From: Fructilactobacillus florum DSM 22689 = JCM 16035
GTDB lineage: Bacteria; Bacillota; Bacilli; Lactobacillales; Lactobacillaceae
Direction of reading: 5' to 3'
Length of the DNA: 64,000 nt
NCBI RefSeq assembly: GCF_001436645.1
Contig: NZ_AYZI01000006.1
Coordinates: 1 to 64,000 of the forward strand
The translations under genes and the position numbers were made by a program. Each line of letters begins with the position of its first letter. The first letter of the stretch is position 1. This document shows positions 9,617 to 18,704 of the stretch, in pieces. The notes below the pieces were generated by a model. That model searched no databases and had not been told where the DNA came from. It saw nothing but the letters and a program-made list of their open reading frames with translations.

Positions 9617-9694
9617 ATTCCCATCTCCCTAATTTTTACGATATCTCAATAATAGTCTATTTCACTTTAAAAGGTAGGTCCTGCCTCCTCGCCG

Positions 9695-10174
9695 TTATTT
9701 ATGATAGGGGCGATGTTGGTTAATCATGAAAGTCCGATAAAGCTGTTCGCACAAAACCACTCTCATTAACTGATGGGGCAACGTCATTGCTCCAAATGAC
9801 AGCGTTGCATCTGCACGCTGCAGAACCGCTGGCGCCAATCCTAAAGACCCACCAATCACAAAGGTTAAATCCGAATGTCCATATGTAGTCAAATTTTTGA
9901 TGGTCGCCGCCAACTCTTCTGATGAATACTGTTTTCCCTTAATCGCTAAGGCAATTACATAGTCGCGCGGTTTAATTTTAGTTAGTAGTCTGATTCCCTC
10001 CTGTTCCATGACCTGTTGTTTTTCGGCAGCACTTAAATTTTCTGGTGCCTTTTGATCGGGAACCTGCATAATTTGAAAATCACAAAATCGTCCCATTCGT
10101 TTTTGGTACTCCTGAATGGCTGCTTGAAAATATTTTTCCCTAATTTTACCAACAACTGCTAATTTAATGTTCAT
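9695..10174 (-). CDS. rlmH: 23S rRNA (pseudouridine1915-N3)-methyltransferase RlmH
   Basis: SPOUT-class methyltransferase of 159 aa that methylates pseudouridine 1915 in helix 69 of 23S rRNA, using S-adenosylmethionine. The conserved knot region FVIGGSLGL and the C-terminal [16 protein letters not shown]...YHK end are intact. The start is set at ATG 10174 because AAAAGGAG sits 7 nt before it and the length then matches the family; a longer reading frame continues upstream into the DnaA-box region but is unlikely to be used. In relatives this gene follows walJ-htrA; here htrA is missing from the interval. Confidence 0.95.
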   Translation of the reverse strand: MNIKLAVVGKIREKYFQAAIQEYQKRMGRFCDFQIMQVPDQKAPENLSAAEKQQVMEQEGIRLLTKIKPRDYVIALAIKGKQYSSEELAATIKNLTTYGHSDLTFVIGGSLGLAPAVLQRADATLSFGAMTLPHQLMRVVLCEQLYRTFMINQHRPYHK

Positions 10175-10194
10175 AACTAACTCCTTTTCACAAT

Positions 10195-10506
10195 TTATCC
10201 ACATAGTTATCCACAGGAGGTTGTTCAATTTTATCATGAATCCGGCTTTTGCTGGGACTGTATATTTTTTCCTTTTGTCAACTACTTTTTTAGTTATCCA
10301 CATTTTTAATAACAACATATGTTCGTTAACACAAGAATTATCGCAGCCAAAGCTTGCTACATCAGCATTCTATTTTTTACGGATTTTGTTTCATGAAGTT
10401 ATCCACAATCACTGTGGATATTATTTAAAAGTTATTCACCAGCGAAAAACCTTTTCATCATCGGCTTCTTTATTTTTCACATACTTTATCCACATAGTTA
10501 TACACA
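10195..10506. other. Cluster of DnaA boxes in the rlmH-walJ gap
   Basis: Five perfect TTATCCACA 9-mers at 10195-10203, 10207-10215, 10294-10302, 10399-10407 and 10486-10494. Near-matches are TTATACACA at 10498-10506, TTATTCACC at 10432-10440 and, inverted, TGTGGATAT at 10413-10421. The first and last pairs have the same layout: two boxes 12 bp apart joined by TAG, in the same orientation. The surrounding sequence is A/T-rich. This lies about 22 kb from the dnaA-dnaN origin. The 529-bp gap holds no convincing gene. Confidence 0.85.
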
Positions 10507-10645
10507 GCAATTTCCACCGTACCTATCTGCAGTTCTTTTTTTACCTAATTTTCGACCGATTTTCGCTAACATTGTTCGAAAAGCCACTTTTCCAAACGTT
10601 AATCGTTAACAATCAATAACCCGCTAATACTAAAAAAACTAACAA

Positions 10646-10684
10646 GAAAAAAGCGCTGGGCTTGCCCTTCCTTGCTAGCTGATG
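10646..10684 (-). terminator. Weak candidate terminator of the wal operon
   Basis: On the minus strand, a G/C-rich imperfect hairpin around GGGCAAGCCC is followed by AGCGCT and six T. The stem is poor, so this is only a tentative end for the walRK-yycHI-walJ transcript. Confidence 0.3.
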
Positions 10685-10703
10685 GTTTTGATTGCAAAAC
10701 AAC

Positions 10704-11510
10704 TTATAATTTTATAATCTTTGACGGATGCTCCACATCGGTGTCTCGAAGCTGAAAATCACGTCCAACCCCTAGTCCATTACTCTGCATCATTGATGCC
10801 ACCGTCATTCGTGCTAATGACTTGGTATTATTATGATGACTGCGGTGCGCCAAAAAAATATTTTTGGTTTTTGGTCCCATCACATCCATCAATGCCTCCG
10901 TTCCAGCCACATTCGATAAATGTCCCGTAGCACTGTTAATTCTCATCTTGGTGGAATATGAGTAATCACCGGTCATTAACATTTCCGTGTCATAGTTACA
11001 CTCAAACAAATAAGCATCCGCATTTTGGATGACTCCCTCAATTCGATCCGTAATCGCTCCTGTATCAGTAACAATCACAAAGCTTTTACCATTATGATGG
11101 TAATTGTAAAATTGGGCCTGCGCTGCATCATGCGGAACCGTAAAACTCTCAATGTCCAAATCACCTAATAATTTGGTGGCGTTTGGATCAAAAAGCTGTT
11201 TTTGTTCTATCGGTATCTTGCCAATTTTACCGTCCATCGCACGCCACGTCGCCTGATTAGCATAGACATCCATGCCATATTTACGGGCTAAAATGCCAAC
11301 TCCCTTAGCATGATCGGTGTGTTCGTGCGTCACAAATAAAGCATCCACCTCACGTAGATCTTTTCCAATCGCCTGGAGTAGCCGCTCAATTCGAACTCCC
11401 GATAAGCCTGCATCCTGAATCACTTTGTGCTGAGGCGTTTCAATATACGTACAGTTTCCGCCACTCCCACTCGATAGCACGCTAATTTTTAGATCGTCCC
11501 CGCTTTTCAC
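10704..11510 (-). CDS. walJ: WalJ (YycJ) metallo-beta-lactamase-fold hydrolase
   Basis: Protein of 268 aa with the metal site THEHTDHAKG (HxHxDH) near residue 61 and the further conserved SHHNN region near the C-terminus. This identifies the YycJ/WalJ MBL-fold family, a predicted 5'-3' exonuclease-type enzyme linked to cell-wall and division coordination. The last gene of the WalRK operon; its start overlaps the yycI stop by 4 bp. In many lactobacilli htrA follows, but here the next gene is rlmH after a long non-coding gap. Confidence 0.93.
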   Translation of the reverse strand: MKSGDDLKISVLSSGSGGNCTYIETPQHKVIQDAGLSGVRIERLLQAIGKDLREVDALFVTHEHTDHAKGVGILARKYGMDVYANQATWRAMDGKIGKIPIEQKQLFDPNATKLLGDLDIESFTVPHDAAQAQFYNYHHNGKSFVIVTDTGAITDRIEGVIQNADAYLFECNYDTEMLMTGDYSYSTKMRINSATGHLSNVAGTEALMDVMGPKTKNIFLAHRSHHNNTKSLARMTVASMMQSNGLGVGRDFQLRDTDVEHPSKIIKL

Positions 11511-12358
11511 TTTGCTTCACTTTCTCCCTGAGGGTTTTCATCATTATTTGAATTAGCTACATTTACCTTTTGGGTATTAAAAGCTGCTCCATTAAAGGCG
11601 TTAATCCGATTAACTTGATTCTTGTTTGTTGCATTACTCTTAGTTGCAATCACCCACGTTGGGATATAGACATCTTTTCCGTTAATCTGTAGCAACCGAC
11701 TATAAGCCAGTTTTTTCCATAAAATCTTAGAGTTATTGGGAATTTCATTATACTGGTACAGCGAGATTACCGCACGTTCTTCTGAAATTAGTTCTGCTTT
11801 TTCATGCAAAATCTTAACTTCGGCTAGTTCTCGCTGCGAGTATCCTGTCAACTGACCATTTCGCGCAACATTAAAAGTCAAGCGACCATCAGCACTGTAC
11901 GCCAGTTGATTTTCTAGTAGCTGACTATAAACAACCTTCGTAGCTGTTGATAGATCCCGATCGTAATGGTAACTTGCGCCATCTATTACAAATCCGGGCT
12001 GCTTGATCAGTTCATTCAAACGTTTTTCCGGGTGTTCTGGATTAAGTTTATAACTATGCCGAAAATCACTTATCAAAGTATTATTATCAACCCGCGCATT
12101 CTGGTTTTTTAGGTCACCCAGGTGCTCGTTTAAATCCGTCCGAACTTCGGCAGAAAGATAGTACCCATTCGTACGTTTTTGTGAAAGCGTTCCGACCGAA
12201 ATCGAATCTCGCTTCATCTCTTTGACAATGGTATTGCCAGCACTTCCAGCATTAGTATCATCACTTTGAATATTACCATTTTTAGTCATGGTGTACAGGA
12301 AAACATCAATTACGATAAAGGCGAGCAGAAAAATTTCCTGAATACGCTTAAAATTCAT
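11507..12358 (-). CDS. yycI: YycI, regulator of the WalK kinase
   Basis: Protein of 283 aa with one N-terminal membrane helix (about residues 9-23) and a large extracytoplasmic domain, the topology of YycI. In B. subtilis YycI and YycH form a membrane complex that restrains WalK. Placement between yycH and walJ supports the assignment, since the sequence itself is divergent. The C-terminal tail is rich in Asn, Glu and Gln. It lies 5 bp after yycH and overlaps walJ. Confidence 0.88.
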   Translation of the reverse strand: MNFKRIQEIFLLAFIVIDVFLYTMTKNGNIQSDDTNAGSAGNTIVKEMKRDSISVGTLSQKRTNGYYLSAEVRTDLNEHLGDLKNQNARVDNNTLISDFRHSYKLNPEHPEKRLNELIKQPGFVIDGASYHYDRDLSTATKVVYSQLLENQLAYSADGRLTFNVARNGQLTGYSQRELAEVKILHEKAELISEERAVISLYQYNEIPNNSKILWKKLAYSRLLQINGKDVYIPTWVIATKSNATNKNQVNRINAFNGAAFNTQKVNVANSNNDENPQGESEAK

Positions 12359-12363
12359 TTCGC

Positions 12364-13674
12364 CTACTCCTTTCCGTTATTGTTGTTTAAGCCTGCTACT
12401 TGATAGTTAACCCATTGATTATCGTATTTAACAAACCACGTTGGCTGGAGCGTTACCACCAAACTATCGGCTTTGCTGGTAACCACCTGATAACCTAACG
12501 TCATCCCCTGCAATTGCTGATGACTAAGCCCACGTTGCTGTAAAGTTGCGAGTACATCACTCGTATTCGGCAAAGTTGTCTTTGAATCGTCAGTTGGAAT
12601 TGGGATCTGAAAATCGCGGAGAGAAAATTGATATTGTTCGGAGTTTTGATTGATATACCGATAAGTATAGGTACCTAATTGATCATCGCTAAAGAGCGGA
12701 AAACCCTCAATGAACAAGCGATAGACCACCGTATGGTCTTTAGCTACATAACTATCAAATTTAGTGTTGTCCAAGGGAATCCCTAACTGAATAGCATTTT
12801 GATAGGCCGCATTTAACGCATCTTCTTGCCGAACAATTCGTTTTGTTGGTCGATAATTATTATAGGTAACGTTGTCATTATGATCGAAAGTCAGCTCTTG
12901 ATCAGGAGAACTATAGGTTGTTTTCCCCTGACGATGCTTAACGTTAGCATTCGTTGCATTTCCAATGACCCGATTCAGATATGACGATTGCGACTGTTCC
13001 TGTAACATAAACGCATAGTCGTTCATAATAACTGGATTAGGGAAAAATAGCCACGGTTTTCGATTCATAAACTTAACTTCCACTCGGTTTTTAGTAACCC
13101 CATGCTGCAAGAACTTTTTAAAATTAGTTGCTTGCTTAGTAGCAAGGGACACTCGATAAACTGTTTGATTCTCATCAGCTAACAAATAAAGCTCGTGTGG
13201 TTCATCAATGGGAACCACTAGTCGTGAAACTTGCCCCAGCCCGTTAAGATCCTGATAGCGAAGTAACTTTGCGACTTTGTCGGTGGAAATCGGATTCGTG
13301 TAATTTAATGACATCGTATTTGGCTTGTGGAGGATTGCTTGATACTGTTTTTGATTATTGGTGCTAATCTGCTTCACTGCAGAAAAATGCTCTTGGCGCA
13401 GTTGTCGCAACACTTCGCCAATTAGGTTGGTAGTCGGAGACGTTACTAGGTTTTGCTGTCCTGTACTGGTGGTTTCAATTAACTGGGTTGGTGCATAGAG
13501 GTCTAATTCGTTATGCGTATTATTGTCATTATGCATGTCTGTTGTTCGATTTTGATGAGATCGACTGCTAAAGCGAGCCGGATTTGTCAGCAACGAGACC
13601 GACAAAATGATACTAATAATGACTGCAATTCCTACCATTCCTGGCAAAAAATAGTGTCTAAGCTTCTCCTTCAT
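12364..13674 (-). CDS. yycH: YycH, regulator of the WalK kinase
   Basis: Protein of 436 aa with an N-terminal transmembrane helix (FLPGMVGIAVIISIILSVSL) and an extracytoplasmic domain, partner of YycI in controlling WalK. The start is placed at ATG 13674: GAGGAGGA lies 9 nt upstream within the end of walK, and the upstream in-frame alternative is a TTG at 13701 with no ribosome site. The gene overlaps the walK 3' end by 17 bp, which suggests translational coupling. Confidence 0.88.
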   Translation of the reverse strand: MKEKLRHYFLPGMVGIAVIISIILSVSLLTNPARFSSRSHQNRTTDMHNDNNTHNELDLYAPTQLIETTSTGQQNLVTSPTTNLIGEVLRQLRQEHFSAVKQISTNNQKQYQAILHKPNTMSLNYTNPISTDKVAKLLRYQDLNGLGQVSRLVVPIDEPHELYLLADENQTVYRVSLATKQATNFKKFLQHGVTKNRVEVKFMNRKPWLFFPNPVIMNDYAFMLQEQSQSSYLNRVIGNATNANVKHRQGKTTYSSPDQELTFDHNDNVTYNNYRPTKRIVRQEDALNAAYQNAIQLGIPLDNTKFDSYVAKDHTVVYRLFIEGFPLFSDDQLGTYTYRYINQNSEQYQFSLRDFQIPIPTDDSKTTLPNTSDVLATLQQRGLSHQQLQGMTLGYQVVTSKADSLVVTLQPTWFVKYDNQWVNYQVAGLNNNNGKE

Positions 13675-15505
13675 CCCACAAATCCTCCTCAACTGCTTCA
13701 AATGGCAACGAAATGTAGAATGTCGAACCGCGACCTTCTTGACTGGTTACCCGAATATCGCCACCAAAGGATTCCATGATTTCCTTTGAAATTGCAAGAC
13801 CTAAACCACTACCGCCCTGCGCACGCGCCCGTGCCTTATCAACCCGGTAAAATCGATCAAAAATATGTTTAATCGCCGCTTGCGGCATACCCAATCCCTG
13901 GTCGGAAATACTGAGCACGATTTGGTTGTGATTTTCATATAAACGACAGGTAATCGTTCCTCCATCGGGAGAATATTTCACCGCATTATTAATGATATTA
14001 TCAATCACCTGGGTAAATCGATCCGTATCCACCTCAGCCCACAAATCTTGTTTCGTAAAATCACGTTTAATCAGATATTTTTTTGTGGTCGTTTCGTTTT
14101 TCACGATCATATCAAATCGATCCAAAATATAATTAAATAATTTATTGACGTTCACCAATTCTAGATTATATTGCTGCGTTCCAGAGTCCATCCGTGAAAG
14201 CGTGAGCAGGTCATTAATCATCCGAATCATACGGTTAGTCTCATCTTGCGCAACGTGCAGAAACTTGGGTGCCAAAGTGTGATCTTGCCATGCTCCATCT
14301 AATAATGCTTCCAAATACGAATGAACACTAGTTAAAGGTGTGCGTAATTCGTGGGACACGTTTGAAACAAACTGTCGTCGATCGGAATCAATCTTTTGTT
14401 GCGCCGTAACATCGTGAAACACACAAACAATCCCATTAATAAACCCAGATTTTCGTTGGAGCAGCGAGAAGCGGGCTGACAAAATCAATTTACGTTCCGG
14501 GGTCGAAAAATCCAAAAATTCTTGAACCGGTCGCTCGATTAAATCTTTAAGCCCATATTTTTGATCCAATTTCAAAATTTTTAGCAATGGTTGCCCGACA
14601 ACATCATCACGCCCAATGTTTAACAATTCCAAAGTTTCGTCGTTAACAATCGTGACAATCCCCCGGCGATCCGTTGCAACCACTCCATCAGTCATGTTGT
14701 CCAAGACTGAGTCGAGTCGCCGCCGTTCCGCCTCGGTAGATTCCTGTGACTCCTCCACTTGAACTGATAAATTATTGACCGCATGCGCTAACTGTCCCAG
14801 TTCATCATTACCATAAACTTGGACGTGCCCAGAATAGTCCCCACGGGCAATTTGTTCCGTTTGCTGTTTTAATTCTTCGATTGGACGCGTAATCGCCCGT
14901 GAAATAATTAAGGTCAGAATTAAACCCAAGATGATTGATAACACGGCTGCGAACAAATAAATCAGCGTGATATTATTAATGTTGTGATAAACCTGGCTTA
15001 GATTAGCCCGGATATAGACGGCTCCCTCAATGTTATTTTGATTTTTAGCACTATTAATTAGTGGTGTTACCAGCGTATAGTACCGGTTATTACCACGGGC
15101 GGTATTCTTTTCAATCGTTTTCCCACTATACAGTGAGTTTTTAATATCACTATCAGTATTTTTTTGACCAACTAAGGACTGTTGGCTGGTTTGGTTAGTT
15201 CCACGAATATTCCCGCGGGAATCAACAACCGTGATTTCGTCAACATTGCTAACATCAATATCCTGTAGAATCGTCTGAATTTGTTTATTGGCCTTAAAAT
15301 GATCCTTTCGAGCTAACTCTCGTTTCAAGGAAGAGTTGACGTAGGGCTTAAGCTGAATTGAATACTTGAAGGTACTCAAATTTTGGTACTCTAGCTGCCG
15401 CACAAAAACGGCGCCCACGGTTTCAAGGGTCAGCAACATCATCAGTACAAACACTAGGGCAATTTTGAAGTGAATGGATTTAAAAAATTTCCATTGATTT
15501 TTCAT
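13658..15505 (-). CDS. walK: WalK sensor histidine kinase
   Basis: Essential cell-wall-stress kinase of 615 aa. Domains in order: membrane helix (15-36), extracytoplasmic Cache/PAS-like domain (to about 178), second helix (180-202), HAMP (about 203-255), PAS (about 262-370), HisKA with phospho-acceptor His385 in SHELRTP, and HATPase with the G boxes (DQGLGMP, GGSGLGL). Length agrees with the family. It is 14 bp downstream of walR, forming the operon walR-walK-yycH-yycI-walJ. Confidence 0.97.
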   Translation of the reverse strand: MKNQWKFFKSIHFKIALVFVLMMLLTLETVGAVFVRQLEYQNLSTFKYSIQLKPYVNSSLKRELARKDHFKANKQIQTILQDIDVSNVDEITVVDSRGNIRGTNQTSQQSLVGQKNTDSDIKNSLYSGKTIEKNTARGNNRYYTLVTPLINSAKNQNNIEGAVYIRANLSQVYHNINNITLIYLFAAVLSIILGLILTLIISRAITRPIEELKQQTEQIARGDYSGHVQVYGNDELGQLAHAVNNLSVQVEESQESTEAERRRLDSVLDNMTDGVVATDRRGIVTIVNDETLELLNIGRDDVVGQPLLKILKLDQKYGLKDLIERPVQEFLDFSTPERKLILSARFSLLQRKSGFINGIVCVFHDVTAQQKIDSDRRQFVSNVSHELRTPLTSVHSYLEALLDGAWQDHTLAPKFLHVAQDETNRMIRMINDLLTLSRMDSGTQQYNLELVNVNKLFNYILDRFDMIVKNETTTKKYLIKRDFTKQDLWAEVDTDRFTQVIDNIINNAVKYSPDGGTITCRLYENHNQIVLSISDQGLGMPQAAIKHIFDRFYRVDKARARAQGGSGLGLAISKEIMESFGGDIRVTSQEGRGSTFYISLPFEAVEEDLWDEGEA

Positions 15506-15519
15506 AACAGTGCCCTCTT

Positions 15520-16233
15520 TTATTCGCCCTCATTTGCATCCCGCACATAGTAGCCAACGCCTCGACGTGTTGCTAACCACTGTGGATGGCTGGGATCATC
15601 TTCAATCTTTTCTCGCAAACGCCGCACGGTTACGTCAACTGTCCGCACATCTCCAAAGTAATCATATCCCCAAACAGTTTGTAACAGGTGTTCGCGTGTC
15701 ATCACCTGACCCGCATGCTGCGCTAAGTAGTGAATTAATTCAAATTCTCGATGGGTTAAATCAACCGGCTCGCCGTTCTTGGTGACCGAATACGAATCTG
15801 GATGAACTACTAAGTTTCCCAAACTAATTTCCTTTGTAGCGTTGTCCTCTGAAGAATTTGCTTCATTAACTACCAATTGGCGCCGTAAATTAGCTTTAAC
15901 CCGCGCCACTAATTCCCGATTCGAAAATGGTTTCGTAACGTAGTCATCAGCTCCAATTTCAAGTCCAAGTACCTTATCAAGTTCAGAATCTTTTGCCGTT
16001 ACCATGATAATCGGAGTGTCGTGAGTTTTGCGAATTTCTTTAGCAACCTCAAGCCCATCCATTTTAGGGAGCATTAAATCTAAAATAATCAAATCTGGCT
16101 CATCAGACTCAACCTTTTTCAAGGCTGCTTCACCATCATTAGCCACCTCAACTTCATAACCTTCTTTGGTTAAACTAAATTTCTCAATATCAGTGATCGG
16201 CTTTTCGTCATCAACTACTAAAATTTTTGCCAT
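15520..16233 (-). CDS. walR: WalR response regulator (OmpR family)
   Basis: Response regulator of 237 aa: receiver domain with acidic pocket D8-D9, phospho-acceptor Asp52 (IILDLMLP) and MVTAKD, then a C-terminal winged-helix DNA-binding domain ending in [11 protein letters not shown]...TRRGVGYYV. Controls autolysin and cell-wall metabolism genes. First gene of its operon, with AGGAGTGATT before the ATG. A 214-bp gap upstream separates it from the tRNA-Lys gene and must hold its promoter. Confidence 0.97.
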   Translation of the reverse strand: MAKILVVDDEKPITDIEKFSLTKEGYEVEVANDGEAALKKVESDEPDLIILDLMLPKMDGLEVAKEIRKTHDTPIIMVTAKDSELDKVLGLEIGADDYVTKPFSNRELVARVKANLRRQLVVNEANSSEDNATKEISLGNLVVHPDSYSVTKNGEPVDLTHREFELIHYLAQHAGQVMTREHLLQTVWGYDYFGDVRTVDVTVRRLREKIEDDPSHPQWLATRRGVGYYVRDANEGE

Positions 16234-16400
16234 TAGAAATCACTCCTAATATTCTTGTTTGTGGTTCGTACTTTTCGATTATAACCAAGTTAAGCTACGT
16301 TCTTTAAACGCACTCTATCAAATTACAGTATAACATAACTAAATAAGCCCCTCATTAGTAGGCCTAATCTGCTTTTCTAAGATATTTTTCACTTTAGCTA

Positions 16401-16429
16401 TTGCAGACTAATTTCAGCTATGATAAGAT
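16401..16429 (+). promoter_or_regulatory. Candidate promoter of the tRNA-Lys gene
   Basis: TTGCAG at 16401-16406, a 17-bp spacer and TAAGAT at 16424-16429, ending 18 bp before the first tRNA base. The rest of the 16234-16447 gap shows no gene. Confidence 0.45.
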
Positions 16430-16447
16430 ACTACATGTGCTTTAAAT

Positions 16448-16520
16448 GGGCAGCTAGCTCAGCTGGCAGAGCAACGGACTCTTAATCCGTGGGTCCAGGG
16501 TTCGATCCCCTGGCTGCCCA
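16448..16520 (+). tRNA. tRNA-Lys (anticodon CTT)
   Basis: Complete cloverleaf of 73 nt. The acceptor stem GGGCAGC/GCTGCCC is perfect, the D stem is GCTC/GAGC, the anticodon stem is ACGGA/TCCGT with loop CTCTTAA giving anticodon CTT (reads AAG), and the T arm is CAGGG-TTCGATC-CCCTG. The discriminator is A and the CCA end is not encoded. It lies alone on the plus strand, opposite to its neighbours, and is closed by its own terminator. Confidence 0.96.
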
Positions 16521-16526
16521 CTAGTG

Positions 16527-16563
16527 AAAAAGCCTTGGATTATTAATAATCCAAGGCTTTTTT
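16527..16563. terminator. Terminator of tRNA-Lys, probably bidirectional
   Basis: Perfect stem AGCCTTGGATTA/TAATCCAAGGCT with A run before and T run after, placed 7 nt after the tRNA. Confidence 0.88.
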
Positions 16564-16587
16564 GATGTTTATAAACGTTGCTTTCAA

Positions 16588-16625
16588 AAAGGGATTGGTT
16601 CTGAATCAACAGAACCAATCCCTTT
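16588..16625 (-). terminator. Intrinsic terminator of the Mn-catalase gene
   Basis: Perfect 16-bp stem (AAAGGGATTGGTTCTG with its complement) and a 6-nt loop. It ends in five T on the minus strand and sits 38 bp after the gene. Confidence 0.88.
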
Positions 16626-16662
16626 ATTTAACCAATCCTTGTCATTAATAAAACTTCAACGA

Positions 16663-17469
16663 CTAGCCTTGGTGGTTGTGAAGGTGCTTGTCAGCAGGTT
16701 TAACCTTAGGAATGCCACCTTCAGCAAGTGGGTTCTCTTGGTAAGTGAACTTCTGACCATCTTTAGCAACCTGACCCTCAAATTCTTTTGAACCTTCCCC
16801 ATCAGAGAAGTTCATCAGAACGTGAGTGTATTTTTCATGTTCAATTTCTTTCATATCACCTGGTACGATTACACCGTACTTTTCCTCTAACTCTTCTTGT
16901 GCCTTCATAAATTGTAACTGGTGTTGAGTTTCTCGTGCCAGCAAGAATTTAAGCATGTCACGAACACCCTCGTCCTCAGTCATGTAGTAAAGACGACTTA
17001 CTTGTAAACGAGCTTCTGATTCGCGCACAACGTTAAACCGCATATCAGCAACTAGGTTTCCACTAGAAGTAGTGTAGGCACCCGTCCAGGCTGCTCCGTT
17101 AGGATTAGTAAGACCAGCTGTCATTCCGTGCACAATGGCAGCTTCGGGGTCCATGCCACCAACAACTGCTGCAAGGGCAGGATCCTTTTTAATTGCTTCT
17201 TCTTTTGCGTACATTGGAGCATCTTCCAACAAGTAAGCAATCATCGTTGAAATCATTTCCACGTGAGCAATTTCTTCAGTACCTGTATCTAACAACAGGT
17301 CTTTGTACTTTTCATCACCAGTTGAAGCCCAACCTTGGGCCAAGTATGACATCATCCCGGTCATTTCACCCCATTGACCACCTAATGATTCCTGGAAACG
17401 ACGAGCCATCAATGGATCTGGACGATCTGGTTTGGCGTTGTACTGTAATTTACGAGTGTGCTTAAACAT
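16663..17469 (-). CDS. Manganese catalase (non-haem pseudocatalase)
   Basis: Dismutates H2O2 with a dinuclear manganese site, giving haem-independent protection. At 268 aa it closely resembles the L. plantarum enzyme. Manganese ligands visible in the N-terminal ferritin-like bundle are Glu35, Glu66 and His69, with the second pair in the REXEAR and ETQH motifs (around 150 and 182). ATG start with AAAGGAATT. Monocistronic, with a 170-nt non-coding stretch upstream and a strong terminator. Together with pyruvate oxidase at 5.8 kb it suggests an aerobic, peroxide-producing lifestyle; the link is inference. Confidence 0.96.
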   Translation of the reverse strand: MFKHTRKLQYNAKPDRPDPLMARRFQESLGGQWGEMTGMMSYLAQGWASTGDEKYKDLLLDTGTEEIAHVEMISTMIAYLLEDAPMYAKEEAIKKDPALAAVVGGMDPEAAIVHGMTAGLTNPNGAAWTGAYTTSSGNLVADMRFNVVRESEARLQVSRLYYMTEDEGVRDMLKFLLARETQHQLQFMKAQEELEEKYGVIVPGDMKEIEHEKYTHVLMNFSDGEGSKEFEGQVAKDGQKFTYQENPLAEGGIPKVKPADKHLHNHQG

Positions 17470-17663
17470 AAAAAAATTCCTTTCTGTCTATAATGCAACG
17501 ATAACAACAACTGGCCCTATAGCTGCGAAGTACACTGGGAACCACAACTACATTGCGCACAATCTATATTAGCAAGTTGCACTGTTTTCGTCTAGTAAAA
17601 ACACTTACAAATTGATAGGAAAATTTGGTTAGTGCTGTTAATGCTGCTGACAAAAGGTTTTTA

Positions 17664-17702
17664 GTAAAAAAAACAGCCTCCGGACGAATCCGTGCTGTCT
17701 TT
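17664..17702 (-). terminator. Intrinsic terminator of the EamA transporter gene
   Basis: On the minus strand, an imperfect stem ACAGC-CGGA/TCCG-GCTGT is followed by a run of T. It lies 12 bp after the stop codon. Confidence 0.7.
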
Positions 17703-17713
17703 TTTGACTGTTG

Positions 17714-18673
17714 CTATTTTTCTAATAATTCATCTTCATCACGATTTTGGACATGATATCCATACAACGTCACAATTGAACCCACGATAATAATTGCAAT
17801 CCCAATCATCGTCGGCAAATTAATTGCTTCTCCGATCAAAAAGAAGGCACAGATCGGTGAAAGAACGGGTTTGAAAAAAAAGACTAAGGAAGCAATCGAT
17901 ACGCCGCTTTGTTGGAGCGCCAGAAAATAAAAAGCAAAGCCGCCTCCCGTAACGGCAACCCCGACAAATAATAAAATTGGCAGGTTAGCTAGGTTAACAT
18001 TGGTCATGATTGGGATATCTGCAAACATCCGCAGCCAACTCACTGACCGCAAAACTTGCGCAACGGGAGCTAGCTTAGTTATTAAAATCAGCACTAGCAA
18101 TTCTAAGGCTCCGGCGATAAAAGTAAAACTAGTCATCACCACTCCGTCTAAATGAACTTTCAAAGAGCTTGCCTGTGACATAATGCTATAAAATCCAAAG
18201 GTTGCTGCTGCTAAAATTGCCAAGGAAATTCCGATCGGATCAGTTAATTTAAACGGATCAATGATTACTAGCAAACCTACAACGGATAAAACCAGCGAAA
18301 TAATATCGGTTCTAGAAACGGCTTCATGTAAAATCAAATAAGCAAAAATCAAAGCAAAAACTGGATTACAGCTAAATAATACGGCCACAATGGCTGGTTC
18401 ACCATATACAATGGCTAGCTGGTACAGCGTCATTGAGATTACGACGCATAAAAAGCCGGTTAGCGAGAAGATCTTCCAGTCTGCTAGGTGCAAGCGATGA
18501 TGTTGCTGTCGCAACCGCATAATGGCAAACGGCAAAATTACTAACCCCCCGAGTGCAAACCGAATGAGATTCAACTGAATCGGATTAAATTGATTCCCGG
18601 CTACTTTTAAAGCAATTTCCATCAAACTAAATAGCACTGTCGACAGTGCCACGTATATCAACGATTTTTTCAT
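17714..18673 (-). CDS. EamA/DMT family transporter
   Basis: Membrane protein of 319 aa with ten predicted helices in two EamA repeats, the drug/metabolite transporter superfamily (RhaT/YdcZ-like). Members export or import amino acids, sugars or nucleobases; substrate not predictable. The start is taken at ATG 18673, preceded by GAAGGAGAA 11 nt upstream; the in-frame extension further upstream overlaps the guaC terminator and is unlikely. A single gene between two terminators. Confidence 0.85.
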   Translation of the reverse strand: MKKSLIYVALSTVLFSLMEIALKVAGNQFNPIQLNLIRFALGGLVILPFAIMRLRQQHHRLHLADWKIFSLTGFLCVVISMTLYQLAIVYGEPAIVAVLFSCNPVFALIFAYLILHEAVSRTDIISLVLSVVGLLVIIDPFKLTDPIGISLAILAAATFGFYSIMSQASSLKVHLDGVVMTSFTFIAGALELLVLILITKLAPVAQVLRSVSWLRMFADIPIMTNVNLANLPILLFVGVAVTGGGFAFYFLALQQSGVSIASLVFFFKPVLSPICAFFLIGEAINLPTMIGIAIIIVGSIVTLYGYHVQNRDEDELLEK

Positions 18674-18704
18674 AGTATTCGAGTTCTCCTTCTCTAATAA
18701 CGTA

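Noticed and set aside
10175-10318. An N-terminal extension of RlmH
   Set aside because: The family starts at [10 protein letters not shown] with an AAAAGGAG site; the extension would cover two DnaA boxes and resembles nothing known.
10167-10619. A 150-codon plus-strand open frame over the DnaA-box region
   Set aside because: It overlaps the rlmH start on the opposite strand, has no ribosome site, and its repeated IHIVIH segments are just translated DnaA boxes.
10175-10703. Remnant of htrA
   Set aside because: I read the gap on both strands and saw no serine-protease or PDZ motif; no pseudogene can be supported.
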